A stretch of 64,000 nucleotides of DNA from Cyclina sinensis (Eukaryota > Mollusca > Bivalvia > Venerida > Veneridae): positions 3,270,603-3,334,602 of the forward strand of contig JAAONU010000013.1 in the NCBI GenBank assembly GCA_012932295.1. The letters run 5' to 3'. The notes below the pieces were generated by a model. That model had not been told where the DNA came from. It ran no database searches and saw only the letters and a list, made by a program, of their open reading frames with translations. Each line of letters starts with the position of its first letter. The first letter of the stretch is position 1. Positions 27,370 to 38,955 of the stretch are shown piece after piece. Both the position numbers and the translations under genes were made by a program.

Positions 27370-28200
27370 ACTCGAGTAAAGTTGTCACAAATAGCACAAT
27401 GGGTTATATAAGGCATTTTTGTATAATATACAGACATGAAATATGGACAAAAAATCATCAAGTAATAATGTACCCATCAGATGTTCCTGTTATGATACCG
27501 GAATGGTTTGTTAAAAAACGCATGTCTCCCACTACAAATTCAGTTAACTCCCATAACTCCTGCAAAAGACCGATCAACATTAAAATCCTGTCGATATGCA
27601 TTTACTACACTTGATACAGAACATTTCTGTAAGTTTTTATCAAAATCCGTATGAATGTAGGGGCAGTTGCGCTGACAAAAGATAAAAATCAAAATCTATA
27701 AAGTCCCATAACTTCTACAAAAAAATCATTCAAACAGAAAATCATGACAACATGCACAACAACAGTTGTTAACATTTCTCCTAGGTTACATCAAAATCCA
27801 TTCATGCATGAAGAGGAATTGTGCTGACAAACTTTGTGACAGACAGACGGATAGACAAAATCAAAATATCTCTCGACCACTTTGTGATTGGAGACATAAT
27901 AATAGAAACAGAATTCATCTCACACAACACAAAATACATAGTCCTTGTGGTTTCAGACAAGAAGAATTTAAAAGTATTTCCTTTCGGCTGCCATGGCAAC
28001 CAGAGGTCTGCATATATTCAAATTCCTTGAAGAGCATCTTAAGAGGGCCAAGCAGGAAACATCTCTGTCAGTTTTGTCAAACTTGATGCGGTGGTTCTGG
28101 AGGAAATGTTGTTTAAAGAAAATTTTATTTGTTGAGGACGGATGCGGGACAACGATTATCACAAAAGCCCACCATGTGGCTTACACGTGTCACGTCCTCT
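27370..28200. mobile_element. Dispersed long repeat, uncharacterised
   Basis: Non-coding sequence with duplicated phrases (cataactcctgcaaaag against cataacttctacaaaaa; gcgctgacaaa against gtgctgacaaac). The end phrase with gaggacggatgcgggacaac resembles the long repeats elsewhere in the window. Boundaries are approximate. Confidence 0.45.
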
Positions 28201-29334
28201 ACTAATGATGTACCAAAGCATTTTGAAATCCCACCATGCATAATAAAGTTATGGACCGGAACGAACTACTAGTATATCTTCACTGAAGAGTAAATGAGAA
28301 ATACAGGACGTTCAATGACCCGCTGAGACCTTGACTTAAGAACGTTAACCTTTTTTACAAGACTCGTCGGTGTTAGCGTAAGGACTATGACACTTTGTTT
28401 ATCGTCTGTATAATGGATAAATAAAAAAATAATGAAATCAATCTTTCGAAATTTATAGCTCAAAGCTATTAAGCTAGCGAGAGCTAAACAAAACTAGAGC
28501 TATCACTGAATGCGACTGAAAAAGTTTGGCGGAGGTAGAAATATGCAAATCGAAATAACAGCGACCATGCAAAAATCGATTGCTAGTTCGAAAAAACTAA
28601 ATGTCCAAAAGCTGAAACAAAATATCATTTACCGAACATGAAAGACAGTTGTATTCAGAACACATGGAAATGCAGGTATTGAAATGTGTATTAATACCTA
28701 GATTAAATTGTTTGCCTCCTATGATGCCTCTTAGTAATATGTTAGCAATTAAACGAAAAAAGGGTAGTTCACAATCATGCCCATAAACATGTACTTCTAT
28801 AATGGAGTACAATTCACATATATAGCAAGAGTCTTATTTTGTTATTTGCAGGTTTATATTTTGTACGAGCACTTAAACTTGTCGCAAATTATACACAAAG
28901 TGGTTCTTGCATTCAATTTAGTTGTGAACATTGATCATTTTGCAGATATTGAATATTGCTAAATTTTTGTCTGACATTTGTCCAATCTGTAGAAGAGAAC
29001 AAAACATAGCTGGTCCGATAGTCTAAATTAAAAAAAAGGCATATAAGATGCATTATATCTCCTTTGAAAAAAAATGTCGAAGTATAACCATTTCTCACGT
29101 ACAAACAGATGACTTTACACTAAAGAACCCGAATTCGATACACTCAAGATGGTCTAATATAATGAAATAAAACACTCATTTCCGTTAAATGCGTCTCTGT
29201 TACATGAAAGAATACACCAACTGTTAAATGAGACTTATTCAAATGATTTTTTAATTTCTTTCTCTTCCTTATGAGGTAACTAGCTGAACAAGTTTCTCGA
29301 CTAGTCTTTATTGCATTCGTTCATGAATTAAGAA

Positions 29335-29433
29335 GTGTGTCTTACTTTGCCGTTCTTAGCAATAGAGGTGTGTCTTACTTTGCCGTTCTTAGCAATAGGG
29401 GTGTGTCTTTCTCTGCCGTTCTTAGCAATAGAG
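29335..29433. repeat. 33-bp tandem repeat, three copies
   Basis: The unit gtgtgtcttactttgccgtt-cttagcaatagag occurs three times with a few changes. An open frame through it is a by-product of the period being a multiple of three. Confidence 0.9.
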
Positions 29434-29755
29434 ACCCTGGTCTATTTACTCGCCTTTTTCTAGATTATATGGGTCTTCTGATATTGCAACTATGTAGGTC
29501 ACCAGCCTTCTGTGTTTTACTTAAGCTGGTCCCCAAACTCGTGAAGGCTTAACCAGTACTCTGAACCCCTAAACTATAAGAAAAAATGTCTTAATGAAGG
29601 TCTGGGATATATGTAACACTTCTATTCTGTTAACAGAAGTGTGCTCAATTAGATAATTCCATAGTTACATGCTAAAGTCAAATTTCAGACAGTCAGATCA
29701 ATAAAACATGCATAATTTTTGAGGAAACAAAATATGAAACTGAAACCTACATAGA

Positions 29756-31883
29756 GGATCCTTCCACCTCCCTCGACGGTAATCATCTTGTATGCCATTC
29801 AAACAGGTATAAATATGACTGAGGCGAGGGAGATACACCAACCTATACCATGTACCCACTGAGGATTTTCTCCGTCATCTCCGTACGTAATCGGGCTATA
29901 GTCGATCCACGCAAACATAAGTATAATATATAATTGAATTGAAATATATAATTGATACTACTCAAATTGTTTGTGTCATTTCTGGTTCATATATATTAAG
30001 TTCGATAGCTTCCGTCAGGAAAAAGAAGAATGCAATTTGGAACAGCGAACAGGCATTTTTCGTTGCTAAGGTAATCTTCTTCCATTAATCATCGGAAGTA
30101 GAAACTACGTTTGAACTTAATTACTGAAAAGGATTTACTATTTGTTTTGGTTTGTTATGATAATAAAAGATCTAGATCATTTAAAGAAAACCTGCATAAA
30201 ATTCATCATTAGAATGACAACTAGTGCTTGCAGATTTTGTTTCAGAAACGATTACCTTCGGTGTTCCGGACATTATCACAATCTGCCAAGGGAAGCGGGT
30301 GTTGGAAGGATATGGCAAAGTAGAAAAAAACACCAAAAGACTAGCATGGCGTAGTACAGAGTACAGACCACCATTGTTTTACCTATACCTGTAATTTACA
30401 TAACGCAAACTTGTCATTTCTTGGTTTGTGTTCTATCCTAGTCCTCTATATGAGCTACATGTTTTTATATTTATAGTGTTAAGACAAGGTTTCACAGATG
30501 GAATTGCCATTGAAATATTTTTTGTTGATATATAAGATTCTGGCCATGCGTAACATTAGTTTCTTATGCCCCCGATAGGGCATATAGTTTTTTAACTATC
30601 CGTCTGTCCGTCATTCCGTCCGAAAACTTTAAAATGGCCCATAACTTCCTTGTTAGTGAATAGATTTTCTTCAATTAAACTCAACAACCGTTTCGACATA
30701 TACTTGTATGACCCTGACCCCTGAATGATCGTGACCTCAAAGGTCCAATTGTCAAAGAAAACATAGCTCATAACTTCCTTATCCGTAAATAGATTTACTA
30801 CATACTTAAAAACAACAGCCCTTTGGACAAGATTATCCCATTGACATATATTTATTTGACCTAGACCCCTGAATGACCTTGATCTCGAAGGTCTAGTTGT
30901 CTTAAATACTTAATATTTGGCATAACTCACATATAACAAAACAGATTTAGTTCATGTTTGCATAAAAATAACCCTTTGGGTGAAGTCTTCAATGTGCATA
31001 TATTTTTTTACTTTGACCCTTACATGACTGACCTTGGGATCAAATTATCAAAATAAAAACTTTCTTTTCTACAATCTGATCTACAATTTATCTTCATCTG
31101 TCCTCAGCTCAAAGGTCAAAGCACCTCTTCGTGGTCATTGTCTTCTTACAGTGATAATGTTTGTTTTAATATTATTTTCAAAAGCAGAACACATTAATTC
31201 CGGACTTACAATTTATTGATGAATTAAAAACACTTTCACAAATGATTGTCTTTTATATTAATCCTAAAAGCAAAATTATTGAGAAATCTGCGAGATATTC
31301 TACCTGAGAAAATCGGGGCAAGTTCTCAACACGCCATAGGTCCAGCGATAGAAAACTGACCAACCGCAGCCTCTACAAAGAATAGAGGTTTTCCAACAAT
31401 CGTCATAAAGATGAGGTAGGGAACCAGAAACACGCCACCTCCATTCCTGTAACACAGAGAGGGAAACCGCCAGAATTTTCCCAGACCCACTGCTTACCTG
31501 AAATAAAAATCTGTCTATCTGCCATCAATATCAAACCTTATGTGGACATAAACACGATATCTTATATCAACTGGAATGTAGAATAATAAAAGTATTCAGC
31601 TACAAATAATCGCATCTAAAGAAAAACGTATTAAGGTCAAACAGTATTTTTAAGAATTGAGGAGAGAAAATGTCATCACGGTTTTGCTAACCCAAACGTT
31701 GCCAGCACATAATCTAGCCTTCCAGTTCAGTTCCCTCTGCTCATTTTCATCCACTCCGAATATCTGCGTTCTGTCTATACTTGAGGTTTTATTCTTATTA
31801 CATGCTATGGAAGAACGTTGACCTTTGACTGCAGTCGTCACTGCTTTGTCGGGCCATTCTACGCCTTGCTGTTGGTCTCGCAA
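29756..31883 (-). pseudogene. Inverted, broken partial copy of the SLC6 transporter gene
   Basis: Four blocks match the intact SLC6 gene in the same order on the minus strand. Exon 1-like sequence at about 31690-31800 has a 2-nt deletion just after DENE. The exon 2 copy at 31304-31497 has exactly 194 nt like the original, but TAT became TAA at its second codon and the TGG near its end became TGA. The exon 3 copy is diverged, about 30256-30377, and continues into matching intron sequence past the donor. The exon 13 copy at 29756-29926 is about 94% identical, with GGG turned into TGA. Matching intron sequence shows a genomic DNA duplication, not a processed copy. Exons 4-12 and 14-15 were not found. 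The exon 1 and 2 splice borders are partly kept, so it decayed from a once spliced gene. Confidence 0.88.
30565..31010. mobile_element. Dispersed long repeat inside the SLC6 pseudogene
   Basis: It starts cccccgatagggcatatagt and carries repeated phrases of the type cataacttccttgttagtga and accctgacccctgaatgat. It lies between the pseudogene copies of exons 2 and 3, so it occupies former intron 2. Confidence 0.55.
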
Positions 31884-32406
31884 ATTACTTTCCAGTCGTC
31901 AAGTCAGTAGCAGAAATGATAAGCAGATCTAAAACACATTTAGTTGAAAACAAATATAGAAATAAAATTAAAATGCGGATGGAGAGGGTATCGAAATATT
32001 CACTGGCATTTTTTCTTCACTGTAAAACCATTATGATTAAAATTATCTACTAAATTCCCTTTACTTTAAGCCTGTTGATTTCGAGAATACTTTGATTTAC
32101 CAGATTAAGCTTATATTTTTACTTTAGACCATAGTGACCGTTCCAAGAAGTTTCTGTCAGTCTAAAAATCTAAATCTCATTCAAATTCAATTAAAACCTA
32201 TAAAAATACTCTTTTGATCATACTCTTAACTCCACTTAAGTGTTGATTTTTTATAAGGAGCAGTATATCACTTTATACAGCCAAGGCGACTTTCATAATC
32301 CGATGCGAAATAACTCGCTTTTAGTCTCTCAGTCTCATAACCGGCATCTGAGTTCGTGTATTTTAAATTATTAAGTGGTGCGAAACGTTCGTATCCACAT
32401 GTATAC

Positions 32407-32804
32407 TCATCGACGGAAACCCACGTTCGATCCATTCCGTTTCACTCTATTTATCTACCGTGGGACAATTGGCTGGTAAAATTTCGTACTCATGAATAAT
32501 TCATTACCTACTTTCATTGGTTTCCGTAAGATTTCCCTTGCGGAATCTCAGCCAGTGAAATTACTGGATACAATTTGCCTTCCGCGCCTATGTTTAAATC
32601 TTGGGAATACGTCTATTTTAAGTAACTTGTCATTATGCCTACTCTCCACACTGAAGAGTGTCTATTTGTAATGCGGCATCTCATTCGACGAAGAGTTACA
32701 TCCCTTTGCTAATAAATATTCATGAAAACGAATAATCAGCAATCAATTATCCCACGGTACATAATGTAATTGTGCGGAATATGTACCGGGGGTCACCGAC
32801 GATG
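32407..32804. mobile_element. 398-bp palindromic MITE, copy 2
   Basis: Same element and orientation as 13271-13669, about 97% identical by eye. It is flanked by its own perfect 8-bp duplication atgtatac (32399-32406 and 32805-32812), so the two copies are independent insertions. Confidence 0.92.
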
Positions 32805-32924
32805 ATGTATACTGAGCATTGCGTTTATTTATGCTTTTACGGAATTCATCAAACTAAAATAGAACGATGTTACCTTTATTTGTAGAGTAAGAAGTTTTCG
32901 TCATTCTTGTGACTTTTAACAACT

Positions 32925-33600
32925 TTATTGTGTCGCCTGCTATAGTCAGGGGATATAAAGGTGTTACTTGCGGTGTCCGCGTCGGTGTCGGCGGCGGCGT
33001 CCCATTTTTCTTGTCCGGGGCACAACTCTTAAAGTACTGGAGGTATCAATTTGAAACTTCATAGCCGAATAGATCTCATTGTGGAGAGGTGCAGTGCCAA
33101 AGAACCATAACTCTATTTCCCACAATTTTTGAGTTATCTGTCTTCAATTAGGGTCAGTGTTATGTAAGATGTGTGATTTTCATTCACTTAGGAGTATTTC
33201 CAGTGACACTTATGTTGCTGAGAAAAATGTTTTCAAGGATGGATTCACTTATACTTCATAGGTGAATAGATCTCATTGTAGGGAGGTGCAGTGCTCAAGA
33301 ACCACAACACTATTTATCAAAATATTTGAGTTATTGCCCTTTGTAATTTTTCATACTTAATTTTTGTCCAGGGCATAAATTGAAAGGTATTGAAGATATG
33401 AACTTGAAACTTCATAGGTGAATAGATCTCACTGTGGAGAGGTGCAGTGCCCAAGAACCATAACTATCTTTCGCATAATTTTTGAGTTATTGCTGTTTGT
33501 AATTGTTCATATTTAATTCTTGTCCGGAACTTTTAAACTCCGTATTCCATAGAAAAGAGTTAAATAACTGGTATGCTATCGTCAAACGACTTGCGGAGTT
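32925..33600. mobile_element. Dispersed long repeat with internal ~180-bp units
   Basis: Phrases such as cttcataggtgaatagatct and gaggtgcagtgc.caagaacc occur three times. The start is cctgctatagtcaggggata and the end near acgacttgcggagttctagt. A related repeat occurs at 59763-60450. Confidence 0.65.
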
Positions 33601-35100
33601 CTAGTTAGTGTTATGTTGTCTTTGCGTGATTGTTTCCCGTATACAAAGTCAGAAGCCTGGGGCTAAAGTTACGTCTAAAACAAGAAAAAACAAAGTTTTG
33701 AAACGACCAATCTGACTTCTGCGTCATGTTGCACCTATTACAGTAAACATTTGTTTCAGTAAACTATATTCCTGAATTAAAAACGATTTAATACAGGAAA
33801 GCGATGAATAATCTTATTATATTAAAAACAATTTTAGAGCCTGAACACAGGTTAAAAGCCCCACAAAAACATTTGAAAAGGAGGATTCAACTCTGAAAGA
33901 CGATAATGTGATTTGAATGCGTTTACGATATCAAACAGTTTAACAGTTTGTTTATAGGATACAAAATGGTTATATTACATTAGATGTAACAATTGTCCGC
34001 TGAATACAACCATGTTGGCAGAATACCAGAATATTGAGCAATTCAGCGTGATTCCTTTCGACAGTTTTTTTTTTAGATTTCGTCCTTACTTCTGGACATA
34101 GCAAGTAGTTCACTATAAATTATTCAAATACAATGTAATATATTCTTTTTAAAAGAGAAAATTTTATGACATGCTTGTGAGACAGTCGATGTTCTCCATT
34201 TACAAGCAGACAATACCGATGTCCCCAATTAAAGTACTAGATGTAATTTCATTCCCGTATCAGTAGACTTACGTTTCACATTGTTATTCATATTCGTAAT
34301 AAGCATTTCGGTTAAAAAAAATAATCAGCAGTTTTTATGACTACGTGATCAGCCGATAGTGGCATATGTGGAGCATTCTTTCCACTCACCTTTCTTCAAT
34401 CAAAGTGTCACAGGGGTAGATAAAATTACCAAAGTCTCGGCGTAGGTTTGCTCTGTTTATTCCGTATAAAAAGTTTGCCTAAAACACATAATATGGAATT
34501 CAGTAATGATTGATAAAATAAGACCAATACAATATATCAATATCACAAATTGATTACGCGCTGAGTAAAAAAAATACAAATTACAATCGCAAAAAGAAAG
34601 ATTATGAAAAAGATTTCTTAGTTTGTTATTACAATTATTCAAAATAATTTGAATAAGTATTAATTCATTTGAAAAAAAGTAAATTCTCTGAGCAAATAAC
34701 TTCCGAACTCGTAAGAGTAGAAAGTCGTAGTGAAGGCCGTGAAAAGTGCAAAGAAACAGTTAAAAGACCAATGTATTCCTTTCTCTCATTCAATCTCTCA
34801 TTCAAACATATAAGACAGACAAAACGATTGGACATGTAGAAAAAGTGTCCACGAGTAAACACGGTTGAATTGCTTCGGGAGCTTCCGTACATATCTGTCA
34901 TTAGACTTACATGACAGATAATCCCCGATTCAATTACATAGCAGACGACACTTAGAATAAACGATTTGACGGACGCTCATGAAGCTTTGTCGCATGCGCG
35001 AAGGTTAAGAGTACGTTTCCCGCTCCAAGGAGGCTTACGGCAAGGCGCACTTTAACATTAAAATAAAATCAAACATAAAACGTTACGACCCGTGACAAAG
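33601..35100. other. Intergenic, no gene recognised
   Basis: AT-rich sequence without exon-like frames, element termini or RNA-like folds that I could recognise. Confidence 0.55.
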
Positions 35101-35109
35101 CACTGAAGG

Positions 35110-36335
35110 CATACATGTGATATCCCGGCGGGATTTAAGAAAGTCCCGTTATCACACATCAATTCCAGCTGTCCCGGTATTCATTAAAAATTCCCGTTAT
35201 TAAAATCAAGAAGAAAAAAATCTTTCATCTGCCGACGTCAATAACTTGCTCAGCTCCGGTTATGGGCGGAGCTTATGCTCGGAAACGGCGATCAATACAT
35301 ACTACCTTCAAACATTGACCAATCAGAGCGCATTTTACTACTTTCATTGAATTAATCCTGTGTTGACACTCGATACACAATTAACACATTTAGCCATCAA
35401 CGGGCGTTGAATTGGGTCAGTATAATTCGATTGGGGATGTACACCCAGTAGAAAATGGTTGTGTACAACTTAACAAATTAATTGAATGCTTAATTTTAAA
35501 GGCAAACGGTTAAACATCAATGCATTACTAGTGTTACTCTAACCTTTTAAACAGTGTAAGGAAATGACTAAAATACTTTTTGGTATTTTTGTTTTAATTC
35601 TCGGATATATTTATAAGAAAAGGTCAAGTAGTTTTAAGACAAACTTAACAAATTGTAGGAAACCAATTTCAGCAAATATTTAGTTCATTAAACATAAGGC
35701 AGCAAGTGAAAATCTCGGATAAATTCCATTTGTCATATATTTCCGCGATCCCGCCGTATTTTAATATTTATAGAAAACAGTGTCTTGGAGACTTTTTATA
35801 TGGCAAACTTACAACATTCAATTGATTTATTAAGATAAGTGTTCATTATTTAATTATAAATACCAGTTTTTCATTGAAAAAGTTTCCATTTCTCTAAGAC
35901 TTAAATATTTCTGTCATGGTTACTTTTGAAAGCAATAATTATAATGAATCAACATAACTTACATCTTAAAATCGTTTGTACTTTTGTTCAAAAAGTTCTG
36001 GTGAAACTGGAAACACATCCCAGACTTTTCACAAAATGGGATCTGTATAAGGACTTAGGTCCAAAAGCTAAAATTCAAAAGACAAAAAAAAAAAAATCAA
36101 TCATCAGTGGGAATCTGAATATAAATGGATAGGAAAGTGTGCTAAGGGAACAGATTATGCCTTTTGCATGTGGTGCAACCTTTATGTATTAACAAAAAAC
36201 ACTTCATTAGTTTTCTTTTCTGTTCTTCTTCTCTTTCTTTTTGCGAAAACGAGTCGATAAAAAAATTCCAGTTTTCAAGCTAAAAATCCAGCTGAAAATC
36301 CAGTTGTGAGTTACCGAAGTTATCACATGTATGTG
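35110..36335 (+). mobile_element. 1.2-kb two-ended DNA element with a zinc-finger-like coding remnant, copy 1
   Basis: Its ends are inverted: CATACATGTGATA on the left and TATCACATGTATG on the right. It is bracketed by TGAAGG on both sides, a 6-bp target-site duplication. Near the right end, a plus-strand remnant (about 36045-36180) reads [13 protein letters not shown] and then, after a frameshift at a poly-A run, [13 protein letters not shown]...FCMWCN. This resembles the BED/TTF-type zinc finger at the start of hAT-derived proteins, a tentative match. A second copy lies at 60754-61907. Confidence 0.75.
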
Positions 36336-36470
36336 AAGGTACTTGTAAATTTAAAAGGAATTGTGAACTAATTAGTTTTTAGATTTTAGTAACCTAAATC
36401 CAAGCCAAGCAGCGAAAGTCAAACCTGTGCTATCATTATGTATTAATGCTCACATCGGCTTTTATCACAT

Positions 36471-36513
36471 AATTATTTACGGAATGGTCGGTGATCACAG
36501 GTTTTGCAGACAT
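36471..36513. repeat. 43-bp minisatellite, left-hand unit
   Basis: One unit (aattatttacggaatggtcg...) separated from six further units at 38083-38340 by the Tc1 insertion. Confidence 0.9.
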
Positions 36514-38083
36514 ATACTACTCAAAATTTGATAGGGATCACTTATAAGAATGTGTATATTTACTACATAAGGTTGAAAGGTTACATTTTTTGTTGTGATT
36601 CTGAAAATATGTTCATATGACAACAGTTTGGTACCAAAAAATGAGTAAGTCTGTAAACCGTTGAAGCGTGACAGAGGCTGAGCCGTTGGAGGGGCACGGA
36701 TTTGGGATAACACAGACAGGAGATAAAATGGAACTTTTTGGAAAAAATCAAGTCTATCGCCTGAATTTTGCTTTAATATCGGGTGTGGTTTCCGTTTGCT
36801 TGGATTACTGCTCTGCACCGCCTTCTAATGCTGCTAATGAGTCTCCGGATGCTTTGTTGTGGGAGTCGAGCCCACTCGTCCAGAAGGGCCTGCTGTAGCC
36901 CAGGGACCGTGGTTGGTTGGACTGGGCGAGCAGATATTGCAGTCTGCAGCATGTCCCAGGCGTGCTCTATTGGATTGAGGTCTGGAGACCTTGCTGGCCA
37001 GTCCATTCTCTCTATGGCTGCTGCCTCCAGGTAATCGTCGGTGACCCTTGCCCTGTGAGGTCAGGCGTTGTCGTCCATTAAAATGAATTCAGGGCCTATA
37101 GCACCAGCGTACGGTCGAACGTACACATCTAAGATCTCTTTGACGTATCGCACAGCCGTCAATGTGCCGTTTTGAACAATGTCCAGGTCTGTTCTTCCCT
37201 GCATGCTAATGCCCGTCCACACCATGACCGAGCCCCTGCCATGACGGTCATGGGTAGCAACACATACGGGTGCCAACATTCATTGGCGGATCTCCATACC
37301 CGCACTCGCCTATCAGTGAAGTCCACACAAAATCTAGACTAGTCAGTGAACAGCACTGGGATCCAGTCATGCAGCGTCCGCCTGGCGTAATCGCAGGCCC
37401 ATTGAAGACGTGCCTGGATGTGGTTTCGCGTCAATGGGATTCGGATTGCTGGCCTTCTAGCCCTCATGCCAGTTGTATGAAGATGGTTCCTGATGGTTTG
37501 AGTGGAAAGTCTTACACCAGTGGCATTCTGGAAGTCATTTTGGGGGGCAGTAGCGGTAACAAAGCGCTGACGTCGCGTTTGAACGACAATAAACCGGTCC
37601 TCACGCTGAGTTGTGGACCTCTGACGCCCTCCGCCATGCCTATGCGTGACATGCCCGTAGGTTTGAAACCGTCGCCACATCCTGGCAACGGTGCTCTGGG
37701 ACACCCCAAGGACACCTGCCACGTGCTGTTGGGAACGCCCAGCCTCAAGCATCCCTACCCCCTATTCATCTCATCGTCAAAACGCCGTCTTTGCCGTAGA
37801 TTTGCCATGACCAGTGCTAGGTTCGATATAAACGTTACCATTCACAAGCGAAGTCTGAATAAAATGGATGTGTACATGAAGGTACATGCCCGCGGTGCAC
37901 CACTTTTCCAGGGGTATCGCTTTTCCCGTGCATCTCGAGCCATGTACAGGTAAACAATCAAAATCTGCTGGAAAGGTCGGCTTTGCCATATGAATAAACT
38001 TCATGTTTGAGAAAAAAATCAGTTATCATTAAAAAGATATTTAAGAAATAAAAAGTGATCCCTATCAAATTTTGAGTAGTATA
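36513..38083 (-). mobile_element. Tc1/mariner DNA transposon, inactive
   Basis: Terminal inverted repeats of 31 bases (36513-36543 and 38053-38083, tatactactcaaaatttgat...) end in TA, the standard Tc1/mariner target. The body holds a broken transposase on the minus strand. The element splits a 43-bp minisatellite array, giving a clear insertion point. Confidence 0.95.
36773..37752 (-). pseudogene. Tc1-like transposase, broken
   Basis: DDE transposase that would cut and paste its own element. The helix-turn-helix part (37752-37339) has AGRSQQHVAGVLGVSQST and an HTH_Tc3-like region ending at LFTD. The middle (37279-37061) ends in the second catalytic Asp motif ILMDDNA. The C-terminal part (37006-36773) has SPDLNPIEHAWDML, containing the conserved PIE box. 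Damage seen: an in-frame TAG right after LFTD, a frameshift near 37270-37280, a TGA right after MDDNA, and an apparent shift at the N-terminus near 37755. It cannot make a working enzyme. Confidence 0.92.
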
Positions 38084-38340
38084 ATTATGTACGGAATGGT
38101 CGGTGATCACAGGTTTTGCAGACATAATTATGTACAGAATGGTCGGTGATCACAGGTTTTGCAGACATAATTATGTACAGAATGGTCGGTGTTCACAGGT
38201 TTTACAGACATTATTATGTACGGAATGGTCGGTGTTCACAGGTATGGCAGACATAATTATGTACGGAATGGTCGGTGATCACAGGTTTTGCAGACATAAT
38301 TTTGTACGGAATGGTCGGTGTTCACAGTTTTGGCAGACAT
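38083..38340. repeat. 43-bp minisatellite, six units
   Basis: Units of 43 bases containing cggaatggtcggtgatcaca and ttttgcagacat, six in a row with a few substitutions. It continues the single unit left of the Tc1 element. Confidence 0.95.
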
Positions 38341-38739
38341 AATCATTTTGTTGTTTAATTTTGATGTTTTTTCTTTGCTCCACGAAAGATGTTTACGTTA
38401 TAAGGAAACAACTCTTACCCACAAACTATATTGAGCATTATAAATTGATTTTACCTATAGGGTTTCAATAGATGTTCCCTAGCTTACTATGACAAGTTCG
38501 ACTTAGAGGTTGTGCACGAATACACGGAAACTATACACCTTTATTTCGAAATTCGACGAAAGTTTAACTACATATACTTAAAACTATTTTGGGGGTTCAT
38601 GAATGGTAAAGATTAGTAAAAAGGCACATTAGACCGGGCTGCCATATAATACCATTGGGGGCTTACCACTAAATCACGACTTCATGGACATCTCTTCTTT
38701 ACAACAGTACTAAACATTTTGATGATGTTACGGTCTAGT

Positions 38740-38955
38740 GCATACCTTCCTATAATTGTATAAATACAACCTCTGACAACTGCGTCAGGGGATCAATTCT
38801 TTGGCTCAGTGGTTAGTGTTCTTCGCTAAGATCGAAGTTCGAAATCTGGTCTAGGTTGTGTATACTTAGGTGCACTGCATCTTTCTGTTACGGACTTTCA
38901 TGTTTTGTAAGATGGGGCTCGTCCTGGATGACCTCTCCTGGACTTAGTTGTAAGA
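38740..38955 (+). mobile_element. tRNA-derived SINE, family A, copy 3
   Basis: A box-like ttggctcagtggttagtg and B box-like gaagttcgaaatc are followed by gttacggactttcatgtttt and gatggggctcgtcctgga. These phrases match the two minus-strand copies at 26.9 and 27.2 kb. Confidence 0.8.

Noticed and set aside
37270..37953. 227-codon plus-strand open frame
   Set aside because: It is the antisense of the Tc1 transposase and has no protein-like motif of its own.
38103..38342. 79-codon open frame with repeated peptide
   Set aside because: It is the 43-bp minisatellite read in one frame; no support for coding.
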